A stretch of 64,000 bases of DNA from Paraburkholderia elongata. Its GTDB lineage: Bacteria; Pseudomonadota; Gammaproteobacteria; Burkholderiales; Burkholderiaceae. The DNA lies in the NCBI RefSeq assembly GCF_013177735.1, contig NZ_WOEZ01000112.1:1-64000 (forward strand), in the 5' to 3' direction. Each line of letters opens with the position of its first letter. Position 1 is the stretch's first letter. The notes under the pieces were generated by a model. The model worked only from the letters and a program-made list of their open reading frames with translations. It was not told the DNA's origin and ran no database searches. A program made the position numbers and the translations under genes. Positions 17,543 to 25,819 of this stretch are shown piece by piece.

Positions 17543-18394
17543 ATGAAAGCGCTTGATCTGGACGTTCTGACAATGATCGTGGCCGTGGCCGACACGGGAA
17601 ACATTAGCCGTGCGGCGGAAATCGTCCATCGCTCGCAATCGGCGGTGAGCATGCAGATCAAGACGCTCGAAACCGCGCTCGGCAAGCCGCTTTTCGTGCG
17701 CAAGCCGAGAAGCGTGATTCCGACGCAAGACGGCGAGGTCCTGCTGACGTTCGCGCGGCGTATGCTCGCCCTGCGCGATGAAGCGTGGGCGGCGGTGGTC
17801 CGTCCCGACGTAACCGGCCGGGTCGTCATCGGTGTGCCCGACGACTACGCGTCGTCACTGCTGCCGTCGATCCTCAAGAAATTTTCCGCGACCTATCCGA
17901 AGGTCGAGATTCAGGTGGTCGGACTGCCGAGCGTAGCGCTCGCACCCATGGTGAAGGACGGATCGGTCGATCTGGTCTGCGGAACACGCGTCAAGGGCCT
18001 CTCGGGCGAGTTTATCCGGCTCGAACCGATGGTCTGGGCCGCGGCGCCCAGCGCGCATGACATCTGGCGCGAGCGGCCGCTGCCGATTGCCGTGTTCCTG
18101 CCGGGTAGCGTCGCCCGGGAAAACGCGATCCGCAGTCTTGAACAGGCGAAGATCACCTATCGAACCTCTTACGAGAGCCCGAGCCTGCTGGGCCTTCTCA
18201 GCATGGTCGAAGCGGGACTCGCAGTGGCGCCGCTCGCGCGTTGCGCGGTTCCCGCTCACCTTACCTTGCTCGGCCATGCGCAGGGCTTGCCTGAGATCGC
18301 CGCGCTGGAACTGATACTGGCGCGGAGCGCTAAATCGAAGCGGCCGCCATGCGACTTTCTCGCCGAAAAGATCATGTCTGAACTGCAGCGTTAG
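17543..18394 (+). CDS. LysR-family transcriptional regulator
   Basis: 283 residues. The N-terminal winged helix reads FVAVADTGN-like (IVAVADTGNISRAAEIVHRS) then QSAVSMQIKTLETALGKPLF, the LysR DNA-binding helix-turn-helix. The rest is the two-lobed periplasmic-binding-like effector domain (VTGRVVIGVPDDYA). The start is set by the family's constant N-terminal length. No ribosome-binding site precedes it, because the operator-like inverted repeat ends at the base before the ATG, so the message could be leaderless or weakly translated. It probably controls the divergent alpha/beta hydrolase gene. Confidence 0.92.
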   Translation: MKALDLDVLTMIVAVADTGNISRAAEIVHRSQSAVSMQIKTLETALGKPLFVRKPRSVIPTQDGEVLLTFARRMLALRDEAWAAVVRPDVTGRVVIGVPDDYASSLLPSILKKFSATYPKVEIQVVGLPSVALAPMVKDGSVDLVCGTRVKGLSGEFIRLEPMVWAAAPSAHDIWRERPLPIAVFLPGSVARENAIRSLEQAKITYRTSYESPSLLGLLSMVEAGLAVAPLARCAVPAHLTLLGHAQGLPEIAALELILARSAKSKRPPCDFLAEKIMSELQR

Positions 18395-18436
18395 TCACGC
18401 AGTGCAGCGTGCCGATACGGGCCCCTTCAACACCCT

Positions 18437-18700
18437 TCAACGCAATCGATTGCGATGCGAAAGTGGCGTACCGAGGTGCGCCTGCCCCACGGCCACACCC
18501 GGGTTGCGAGTGCGGCGCCGTGCACGTTCATGTCGCCCTCGCTCGCTCAGATGTGAGGCGCGAAGGTTCGCCGTATGTCGCAGGTGTCCCTCCCCGACGT
18601 CCTCCGAACCTGACGTAATGACCTTGCCGTCGTCATGGCGCGCGAGGAAAGTATCGCCGGGTTTGATCACGGCCAGCATGGTTTTAAGTCTCTTCATCAT
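18437..18700 (-). CDS. Uncertain ORF downstream of the nirB-like relic
   Basis: 87 codons, MMKRLKTMLAVIKPGDTFLA and on, with a strong AGGAG site 11 bases before the first ATG. The first 33 residues look protein-like, while the rest is Arg/His-rich and looks like shadow sequence. I recognise no family. It begins 16 bases after the relic ORF stop in the same direction, so both may be remains of one deleted nitrite/nitrate operon. It may be non-functional. Confidence 0.25.
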   Translation of the reverse strand: MMKRLKTMLAVIKPGDTFLARHDDGKVITSGSEDVGEGHLRHTANLRASHLSERGRHERARRRTRNPGVAVGQAHLGTPLSHRNRLR

Positions 18701-18716
18701 GAAACTTCAGTCTCCT

Positions 18717-18850
18717 TCATGCGATGCTCAACCGTTCCAGCTCGGTGTCGACCAACAGCTTTTGCATGCTCGCAACATCCACGCCCATCAGCTTGAGCTT
18801 AGTGCTCACGTCCACGCCGTAGCACCTTCTCCGTGCAGCGCCTGGTAGAA
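18717..18850 (-). pseudogene. Short relic resembling nirB (assimilatory nitrite reductase large subunit)
   Basis: In one minus-strand frame it reads YGVDVSTKLKLMGVDVAS. NirB proteins carry a very similar motif (ADMSTKLKLLGVDV in the E. coli protein as I recall). After it the frame changes character (MQKLLVDTELERLSIA, then TGA). Only about 18 residues are convincing, so most of a gene of more than 800 codons would be missing. Position supports the idea: it follows a nitrate/nitrite-type transporter on the same strand, where nirB is often found. Confidence 0.4.
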
Positions 18851-18880
18851 GACGACAGCCCTTATGCGAAAGCGATTCCG

Positions 18881-20215
18881 TCAATTTGCAAGGCCGTTGG
18901 TACCCGCGGCAGCCAACGCGTGCTCGCGTAGCGCCGCTTCGCGCGCCTTGTGTTCGCTGCTGAAGCGCACTGCCAGCGCGCATAACGCGGACAGCGTGAC
19001 GAGCATGCCGAGCATCGCCAGCGTCTGTTGGACGCTGCCGACGCCTTTCATCAGGAACCCGGCCGCCACTGCACCGACATTGCCACCGGCGCCAATCACG
19101 CCCGCGACGCCGCCGAGCGCCTTGCGGTCAATGAACGGCACCAGCGCGTAAGTCGCGCCGCAAGCCATGTGCGTGAACAGACCGAAAACCAGCATGGCGA
19201 TCACGGCCAGTGCGATGCTGTCCGCGTGTGCGAAACCTACGAGGCCCAGGCCTTCGCCAACGATCAGCAAGAACAGCAAGGTCGCGCGGACGTCGAGGCC
19301 TCGACGCGCGGCAGCCTTGTCCGACAGCCAGCCACCCAACGCGCGGGCAAACAGTGCGAGCAGGCCGAAGCTGCCGGCGGCGATGCCTGCCGCCTTCAGC
19401 GACAGGTGGAAATGATCGACGTAATAAATCGCGGCGACGTTGTGAATGAAAACCTCAACGCCGAAACACGCTGCGTAGGTGGTGAACAGCATCCAGACGC
19501 GATAGTTCGCGCAGGCCGCCCGGAAGCTCGCCCAACCGCCCTTCTTGCCGCCGTCGATCGCGATTCCGCGCGCCCGCAGTTCCGCAAAGTTTCCTTGCGG
19601 GCAATCCTGCGTGAAGCGCCAATAAAATATCGCCATGACGGGCATCGCAAGGCCCGGCACCACCAGCGCAAGGCGCCAAGCCGACGACTGTGCTGCGCCG
19701 AGCGCCATGACCGCCGCCAGCAGCAGCGGCACGAGTGCCTGCGCAGCGCCTGCCCCGGCATTGCCCCACCCGGCCGTCGTCGCGTTGGCCGTACCGACCA
19801 CGTTCGGCGCGAACATCATGGAGGTGTGGTACTGGGTAATGACGAAGCTGGCCCCAACTGCGCCGATGCACAGGCGGCACAGCAGGAAGCTCTCGTAGCC
19901 ACTGGAGAGCGCGGCGCCGAGCACGGGAAATACGCCCGCGAGCATCAGGCCGCAATAGACCTTGCGCGGGCCGTAGCGGTCGCATAGCGGGCCAATCACC
20001 AGACGCACGAGGATCGTGACCGCGACCGCGGCGATGTTGATATTGGCGACCTGGTCGACGGAAAGCCCGAATTCGCTCTTGATCAGCGGCATCAATGGCG
20101 CGCAGGCGAACCACGCAAAGAAGCAGACGAAGAACGCCATCCACGTCAGATGGAACGCGCGCATCGGTGCCGTGCGCAGGCTGAAGAGTTCGATGCGAGT
20201 TGCTTTGTCCGTCAT
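18881..20215 (-). CDS. Nitrate/nitrite transporter, NNP family of MFS (NarK/NasA-like)
   Basis: 444 residues from MTDKATRIELFSLRTAPMRA with about 12 membrane helices. Nitrate-porter signatures are visible: AGWGNAGAGAAQ in helix 5 and GAGGNVGAVAAGFLMKGVG in helix 11, with RLVIGPLCDRYGPRKVY as the MFS loop 2-3 motif. It should move nitrate or nitrite through the inner membrane. The leader holds several hairpins, the last a terminator-like stem directly before the ribosome site. The expected nitrite reductase gene downstream is only a relic. Upstream on the same strand is a SoeABC-like operon, so it may instead serve another anion; the signatures favour nitrate. Confidence 0.85.
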   Translation of the reverse strand: MTDKATRIELFSLRTAPMRAFHLTWMAFFVCFFAWFACAPLMPLIKSEFGLSVDQVANINIAAVAVTILVRLVIGPLCDRYGPRKVYCGLMLAGVFPVLGAALSSGYESFLLCRLCIGAVGASFVITQYHTSMMFAPNVVGTANATTAGWGNAGAGAAQALVPLLLAAVMALGAAQSSAWRLALVVPGLAMPVMAIFYWRFTQDCPQGNFAELRARGIAIDGGKKGGWASFRAACANYRVWMLFTTYAACFGVEVFIHNVAAIYYVDHFHLSLKAAGIAAGSFGLLALFARALGGWLSDKAAARRGLDVRATLLFLLIVGEGLGLVGFAHADSIALAVIAMLVFGLFTHMACGATYALVPFIDRKALGGVAGVIGAGGNVGAVAAGFLMKGVGSVQQTLAMLGMLVTLSALCALAVRFSSEHKAREAALREHALAAAGTNGLAN

Positions 20216-20553
20216 CGTCGTTCCAGAAAAAAGAAAAAGCGTCCCGCGAACCCAGTCAGATGACTGGATTCGGGGGACGCCGTTGTCCAAAAGCCCGTTG
20301 TGAGGGTGCTGCTATTGATTCAAATGAAGATAGGTCGACATTGATCCTATGCGGGCTCTATATGCATATGCCGTGCCACACCGCGGATTTCGGTGTTCGG
20401 CGTGCGAGGAAGCCGGAAACAGCGATGCCGCGCGACGCATCGCGTCGGCGGCACAAGCTGTTTTTTAACGTGGTCAGGCACGGTGGTGCAGTACAGCACT
20501 GTTCCCGTGCGGCGGGAGGTTCTGGTGCGAACGCCAACGCGAACGCGCAAGCC
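20216..20553 (-). promoter_or_regulatory. Hairpin-rich leader of the nitrate-type transporter with terminator-like stem
   Basis: In the 338 bases between soeC-like and the transporter there is no gene. On the minus strand a stem of about 20 bp with two mismatches (20239-20280, loop ga or slightly larger) is followed by TTTTTCTTTTTT (20227-20238) only about ten bases before the transporter ATG. Two further hairpins precede it: 20426-20453 (tgccgc/gcggca with an inner stem) and 20378-20396 (acaccg/cggtgt). It may simply end soeABC. Its position, 274 bases after soeC and touching the transporter ribosome site, suits attenuation. Confidence 0.55.
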
Positions 20554-21504
20554 TCAGCCGACTCTCGCGTAATAAAGATTCTGCGGATGCTTCGCTTCGG
20601 CGAAAAAGAACCAGCGTTCCGCCACGAGGCCCGCGTATTGCACGAGACACGCTGCGGCCAGCAAGCCGAGCGAGACGTCGATCGAATGCATGCCTGCGCC
20701 CAGCGCCATCAGTAACACGGGCACGGCAAACGCGGCCACGAGGAAACCCCATTTGACGCCCCGCAGCGTCCCCGCCGATTTGCCGTGAAAGAATTCACGC
20801 AAATTGAAAGCGCCGGCGGTAAAGCCGCGTGAGATCTGTACGAGCTTCGGGTTTTTGATGCCGGTCGCGCTCTGCACGGTGGACTTCGGCCGCAACCGCG
20901 CATTGCGCATGAGCGACGCCGAGCGGCTGGCGCAGCCCGCGAGTGTCACCACGCAGGCACAGACCGCCAGCCCCGCTGTCAGCCCCGGCGCGAACCACGC
21001 GGTCAGCGCCGTCGCCAGCGTGAACCCGGAAGCGCAGCCTAGCAGCACGAAGTTGACCAGCGTGAGTGGCGTGGCCCACTCCTGTAGAAAACGCAGGCAT
21101 GCATAGATCATCGCCGAGCAGACGAACAGCGCGGCGCTCGTTAGTACGCCGAGCACGCCTATCGCGAGCGACCACGGCGAGCCGAACCAGTGCGCGACGC
21201 CATAGAAAAACGAGCAGGCGAGAAACGCCGGCAGGCAGAGACATTCGCGCGACAGCCATGAGGTTCGCCACATCGCAACCGCACGCCATGCACGCTCCGG
21301 ATGCCCGAGATGGAAGAACGAGGCGATCAGTCCGAGGCCGCCCAACACCACCGACAGCGCCGCGCTGGTGACGTAGAACGCATCCGCGGGCGCCGTGACG
21401 AGTCCGAGATGCGCAGCCGTCTCCACGCCGACCAGCGCGATCAGCAAGCCCTGCGCCGCGCCGCTCAACGTCGTGAGAAAAACCACCGAAAAAGCCGGAT
21501 TCAT
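20554..21504 (-). CDS. soeC: Membrane anchor subunit of a DMSO-reductase-family enzyme, SoeC/DmsC-like
   Basis: 316 residues from MNPAFSVVFLTTLSGAAQGL with an AAGGAT site. Eight or so hydrophobic helices and the segments FFHLGHPERAWRA and MWRTSWLSRECLCLPAF are typical of the DmsC/SoeC anchor family. It holds the cytoplasmic catalytic and iron-sulfur subunits at the inner membrane and exchanges electrons with the quinone pool. It starts 11 bases after the iron-sulfur subunit stops, so the three genes form an operon. Confidence 0.8.
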   Translation of the reverse strand: MNPAFSVVFLTTLSGAAQGLLIALVGVETAAHLGLVTAPADAFYVTSAALSVVLGGLGLIASFFHLGHPERAWRAVAMWRTSWLSRECLCLPAFLACSFFYGVAHWFGSPWSLAIGVLGVLTSAALFVCSAMIYACLRFLQEWATPLTLVNFVLLGCASGFTLATALTAWFAPGLTAGLAVCACVVTLAGCASRSASLMRNARLRPKSTVQSATGIKNPKLVQISRGFTAGAFNLREFFHGKSAGTLRGVKWGFLVAAFAVPVLLMALGAGMHSIDVSLGLLAAACLVQYAGLVAERWFFFAEAKHPQNLYYARVG

Positions 21505-21515
21505 CGCGAGATCCT

Positions 21516-22262
21516 TTAGATGCGCGTCGCCATCGACGCAAGATGCAGTTCGCCGCGCTCAAGCCGCGCATCGAGCGATTCGGGCACCTCCATGGCCGTA
21601 CCCGTGCTTTTGCACGAGCAGCCGTCGCTGCCGCAACCCGAGGCCGACGTGGTGACGCGCGGCAAATAGTGGTTCGCCGGCCGTGTGTTCCACTCGGGCA
21701 TCAGCTGATAACCGCCGCGCTCCTCGATCGCCTTCGACACCACCGACTCCGGATCGTGGATGTCGCCAAACAGTCGCGCGGAGGTCGGGCACGCGAGCAC
21801 GCATGCCGGTTGGCGATCGCGCTCGGAGAGGTTTTCATCATGAATGCGATCGACGCACAACGTGCATTTCGTCATCTCCTTACGCGCTTCGTCGAGTTCG
21901 CGCGCACCGTAAGGGCACGCCCACGCGCAATATTTGCAGCCGATGCACTTGTCGAAATCGACCAGCACGAGGCCGTCTTCCTTGCGCTTGTAGCTCGCGC
22001 CGGTCGGACACACCGGCACGCACGGCGGGTCCTCGCAGTGCAGGCATGACTTCGGAAAGTGGATCGTCTCGGTGTTCGGGTAGCTGCCAGCCTCGAAGCT
22101 CTGCACGCGGTTGAAGAATGTGCCGGACGGGTCCGCGTCGTAGGGATTCAGGTCGGCGAGACTGCCCGATTCGCCCGACGTGTTCCACTCCTTGCAACTC
22201 GTCACACAAGCCTGGCACCCCACGCACACGTTCAGGTCGATTACCAATGCCATCTGAGTCAT
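21516..22262 (-). CDS. soeB: Four-cluster 4Fe-4S subunit, SoeB/DmsB-like
   Basis: 248 residues from MTQMALVIDLNVCVGCQ, with AAGGAG six bases upstream; an upstream TTG codon is less likely. Cys groups for four 4Fe-4S clusters are visible: CVGCQACVTSC, CLHCEDPPCVPVC, CIGCKYCAWAC and CTLCVDR with CVLAC. It wires electrons from the molybdenum subunit to the membrane anchor. The tail contains a further Cys group (SGCGSDGCSCKS), less usual for DmsB. No signal peptide, so the complex faces the cytoplasm, as expected for SoeABC. Confidence 0.85.
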   Translation of the reverse strand: MTQMALVIDLNVCVGCQACVTSCKEWNTSGESGSLADLNPYDADPSGTFFNRVQSFEAGSYPNTETIHFPKSCLHCEDPPCVPVCPTGASYKRKEDGLVLVDFDKCIGCKYCAWACPYGARELDEARKEMTKCTLCVDRIHDENLSERDRQPACVLACPTSARLFGDIHDPESVVSKAIEERGGYQLMPEWNTRPANHYLPRVTTSASGCGSDGCSCKSTGTAMEVPESLDARLERGELHLASMATRI

Positions 22263-22331
22263 CAAAGGCTCCTTACTCCTTTATTGCGTTGTTCGCGCGC
22301 TTCGTTGCCATGCTGAAGTGTGAATCGCGCG

Positions 22332-25253
22332 TCACTTGCGCCCTGTCGCGCCGCGCAACCGCGCCGCGAACTCGCCGCGCCCCGCGAAGTAGGTCTGCAC
22401 GATCCGCGAGATCACCCCGTTCGATCCCGGCAACGCGGGCATCGCGTCGAACTGCGGCAGCGTGTGCCGCGCGTCCGCTTCCGCCGGATAGATGCGCACG
22501 CGCACGTCGTACCACGCGGCCTGACCTGTTACCGGGTCCGAGTTCGAGAGGCGTCCAGCCGCGTCATCAGCGGCGGGAAGTTCGTCGGTGATGAGGTGGT
22601 TGAGCAGAAAGCCGCGCTGCGATTCGTTCGCGCCGGCGCCGAGATTCCATGCACCCGCGGCCTTGCCGATCGCGTTCCATGTCCATACCGTCCCCGGCTC
22701 AACCGTCTCGCTGAAACGCGCCATGCAACGCACGCGGCCCCATTGCGATTCGGCATAGATCCAGCTGCCGTCGGCGATGCCGTTCTCGGCCGCCATCAGT
22801 GGGTTCATGTAGAGATAGTTCTCGCCGTGAATCTGCCGCAGCCACGCGTTCTGCGAGTCCCATGAGTGATACATGGCCATCGGCCGTTGCGTCACGGCGG
22901 CGAGCGGAAAACGCGCGAGATCGGTGGAATCGCTTTCGAGCGGCGCATACCAGAACGGCAACGGATCGAAATACTTTTCGACGCGCGCGCGCAAGTGCTC
23001 CGGCGGTTGCCTGCCGCTCGTACGGCCCTGCGCGGCGAGCCTGAACTTCTGCATGACGTCGGAGTAAAGCTGGATCAGGATCGGCTCGTTGAATTTACGG
23101 AAACCGTTTTTCACTGCCCAGTCGAGATACGGCCCGTTGCAGTTGCGCATGTATTGGAGCGTCTCGGGCAAGCGGTAATGGAACACGCAATTGTTCTTCG
23201 CGTACTGCTCCCATTGCTGCGGATTCGGCTCGCCCACCAGCGCCTTGTCGCCGTCCTTGCCGCGCCAGCCGATCAGAAAGCCCACGCCGGAATTGGGCGT
23301 CGTCGTGTGGTTGACGATGAAGTCGGGATAGTCGCGAAAGCGCCGCGCGCCTTCGGCGGTCGTGAACGCGGGAAACTTCAGCCGCGAAGCGAGTTCGATC
23401 AGCACTTCCTGGAACGGCTTGCACTCGCCGGTCGGCGGCACGACCGGCACGCGCACGGAATCCACCGGACCGTCGAATTCGGAGATCGGCCGGTCGAGCA
23501 TCGACATCGCGTCGTGCCGCTCGAGATACGTCGTGTCCGGCAGGATCAGATCGGCGAACGCCGTCATCTCCGACTGGAACGCATCGCACACCACGAGAAA
23601 CGGAATCTTGTACTCGCCGTTCGCATGCTTGTCGGCGAGCATCTCGCGCACCTTCATCGTATTCATCGACGAATTCCACGCCATGTTGGCCATGAAAATC
23701 AGCAGCGTGTCGATGGGATAGGGATCGCCGCGCCATGCGTTGGTGATGACGCTATGCATCACGCCATGCACGGCAAGCGGATATTCCCAGGAGAACGCTT
23801 TGTCGATGCGAACCGGGCCGCCGTGTTCGTCGATGAACAGATCTTCGGGCGCGGCGGGCCAGCCGAGCGGCCCGGTCGCGAGCGGCGTGTTCGGCTTGAC
23901 GGCGTCGGGGCTGTTCGGCGGTTTGGCCGATGGCGGCACCGCGCGGGGAAACGGCGACTTGTGACGAAAGCCGCCTGGCCGGTCGATCGTGCCCATCAGC
24001 GACATCAACACCGCAAGCGCGCGGATTGACTGGAAACCGTTGGAGTGCGCGGCCAGTCCGCGCATCGCATGAAAGGCGACCGGGTTGCCGGTCACCGTTT
24101 CGTGCGTCTCGCCCCACGCGTCGGTCCATGGGATCGGGAGCGTGATCCGGTGATCGCGGCTCGTCTGGATCATTTCGCCCGCGAGGCGGCGAATCGTGTC
24201 CGCTGCAATGCCGGTGATCTCAGCGGCCCATTCGGGTGTGCAATCGGCCACGCGTTCGCGCAGTAACGCGAATGACGGCGTGACCGGCGTGCCGTCCGCG
24301 AGCGTATAGCGACCATCGAGCGCGGGCGTCACGCCGGGGGCATGGTGCGGCACGGCGCGCGCGGCTTCGGCGTCCCACCAGAGATGATTCTGCGGAAACA
24401 GCGGATTGCCGACCGGCCGGTCCGGATCGCGCACGAAGAGGCCGAAATTCTCGCTGGATTCGTCCAGATCGACGAGCTCGGCCGCGTTCGTATAGCGCTG
24501 CACGAACTCGTGGTCCCAGGCGTCGGCAGCAATCAGTTCGTGCAGAAACGCCATGAACAGCGCGCCGTCGGTGCCCGGTTTGATCGGCACCCACTCGTCG
24601 GCAATCGCAGCATAGCCAGTGCGAATCGGATTGATCGCGATGAAGCGTCCACCCGCGCGCTTGAACTTCGAAATAGCGATCTTGAGCGGATTCGAATGAT
24701 GATCTTCCGCCGTGCCGATCATAAAGAAGAGTTTGGCGCTGTCGAGATCGGGGCCGCCGAACTCCCAGAACGAGCCGCCGATCGTATAGATCATGCCGGC
24801 CGCCATGTTCGCCGAACAGAAGCCGCCATGGGCCGCGTAATTAGGCGTGCCGAACTGTTTGGCGAAGAGGCCGGTGAGCGCCTGCATCTGGTCGCGGCCG
24901 GTGAACAGGGCGAATTTCTTTGGATCCGTGGCGCGAATCGTGGCAAGACGCTTTTCGAGCACGTCGAACGCGACCTCCCACGACACCGGCTCGAACTGCG
25001 CACTGCCCCGCTCCGCGCCCGCCTTACGCATCAAAGGCTGGGTCAGGCGCGCGGGCGAGTACTGCTTCATGATGCCCGAGGCACCCTTGGCGCAGATCAC
25101 CCCCTGGTTCAGCGGATGCTCGGGGTTGCCGTCGATATAGCGCACCTCGCCTTCACGCAGATGCACGCGAATACCGCAGCGGCAGGCGCACATGTAGCAG
25201 GTGGTCGTCTTGATCTCGAGCCGTTCGTCCTGCGTGCGGGCGTGGTGTTCCAT
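22332..25253 (-). CDS. soeA: Molybdopterin oxidoreductase catalytic subunit, SoeA-like (sulfite dehydrogenase)
   Basis: 973 residues from MEHHARTQDERLEIKTTTC with a GGAGAT site. No twin-arginine signal, hence cytoplasmic. The N-terminal 4Fe-4S motif is CYMCACRC (Cys 19, 22, 26) with a fourth Cys in GVICAKGASG at about 53. The molybdo-bis-guanine-dinucleotide domains follow (MAAGMIYTIGGSFWEFGG, VTGNPVAFHAMRGLAAHSNG), and the cofactor-binding C-terminal domain ends near PGTVWTWNAIGKAAGAW. Length, lack of an export signal and the gene order A-B-C match the SoeABC sulfite dehydrogenase, which oxidises sulfite to sulfate in the cytoplasm and feeds quinone. Other members of the family (polysulfide, thiosulfate or sulfoxide reductases) cannot be excluded. 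Confidence 0.72.
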   Translation of the reverse strand: MEHHARTQDERLEIKTTTCYMCACRCGIRVHLREGEVRYIDGNPEHPLNQGVICAKGASGIMKQYSPARLTQPLMRKAGAERGSAQFEPVSWEVAFDVLEKRLATIRATDPKKFALFTGRDQMQALTGLFAKQFGTPNYAAHGGFCSANMAAGMIYTIGGSFWEFGGPDLDSAKLFFMIGTAEDHHSNPLKIAISKFKRAGGRFIAINPIRTGYAAIADEWVPIKPGTDGALFMAFLHELIAADAWDHEFVQRYTNAAELVDLDESSENFGLFVRDPDRPVGNPLFPQNHLWWDAEAARAVPHHAPGVTPALDGRYTLADGTPVTPSFALLRERVADCTPEWAAEITGIAADTIRRLAGEMIQTSRDHRITLPIPWTDAWGETHETVTGNPVAFHAMRGLAAHSNGFQSIRALAVLMSLMGTIDRPGGFRHKSPFPRAVPPSAKPPNSPDAVKPNTPLATGPLGWPAAPEDLFIDEHGGPVRIDKAFSWEYPLAVHGVMHSVITNAWRGDPYPIDTLLIFMANMAWNSSMNTMKVREMLADKHANGEYKIPFLVVCDAFQSEMTAFADLILPDTTYLERHDAMSMLDRPISEFDGPVDSVRVPVVPPTGECKPFQEVLIELASRLKFPAFTTAEGARRFRDYPDFIVNHTTTPNSGVGFLIGWRGKDGDKALVGEPNPQQWEQYAKNNCVFHYRLPETLQYMRNCNGPYLDWAVKNGFRKFNEPILIQLYSDVMQKFRLAAQGRTSGRQPPEHLRARVEKYFDPLPFWYAPLESDSTDLARFPLAAVTQRPMAMYHSWDSQNAWLRQIHGENYLYMNPLMAAENGIADGSWIYAESQWGRVRCMARFSETVEPGTVWTWNAIGKAAGAWNLGAGANESQRGFLLNHLITDELPAADDAAGRLSNSDPVTGQAAWYDVRVRIYPAEADARHTLPQFDAMPALPGSNGVISRIVQTYFAGRGEFAARLRGATGRK

Positions 25254-25401
25254 GCGGGATCTCCGTCGCTGCTCCGGCTGTGTCGAAGCGGTATGGGTTC
25301 GATACCGACCATCCTATTCGCCGCGGGCCCACAAGGGAAATCGCCATTTACGAGAGAAACTATCCGCTGCGCTGATAGTTTCAGTTTGCCTTCAGATCTG
25401 G

Positions 25402-25620
25402 TCAGATCGGCGTCAATACCGCCTCGCCAGCAAAATGCCGCGTCGCATTGGCCAGAAAGTTGTCGACCGAAGCCGTGATCGCCTCCGGCGAGCGGCCGCC
25501 CACATGCGGCGTCAGGACGACGTTGCGCAGCGCCAGCAAGGCTTCGGGCGGATGCGGCTCGCCCTCGTAGACATCGAGCGCCGCACCGGCGATCGCGCCG
25601 GTAGCGAGCGCAGGCGGTCA
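25402..25620 (-). pseudogene. C-terminal relic of a D-2-hydroxyacid dehydrogenase (glyoxylate/hydroxypyruvate reductase type)
   Basis: A minus-strand frame reads LATGAIAGAALDVYEGEP, then HPPEALLALRNVVLTPHVGG, then RSPEAITASVDNFLANATRH and ends FAGEAVLTPI. This is the last 70 or so residues of the NAD-binding D-2-hydroxyacid dehydrogenase family, including the TPHVGG segment with the catalytic His. The frame closes upstream at a TGA near 25618, and nothing upstream resembles the first 240 residues. It is a truncated remnant with no usable start. Confidence 0.7.
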
Positions 25621-25819
25621 AACGCGGCCACAGCCAGTCACAAGCAGCCGCGAGCGAGAAGCCCTGTTGCGAACCTGCTGCCGCGCAGCCTAAAGTCCAT
25701 CCGAACCACGCCGTTATCTTCGTAAATGGGCCGGCGCGAATACCATGTGTCATGCGTCTTTCTTTTGAGCCGAACCCAAGCCGCTTTAAAATAGCCGGAA
25801 CTCCGACCACGGGAATCTC

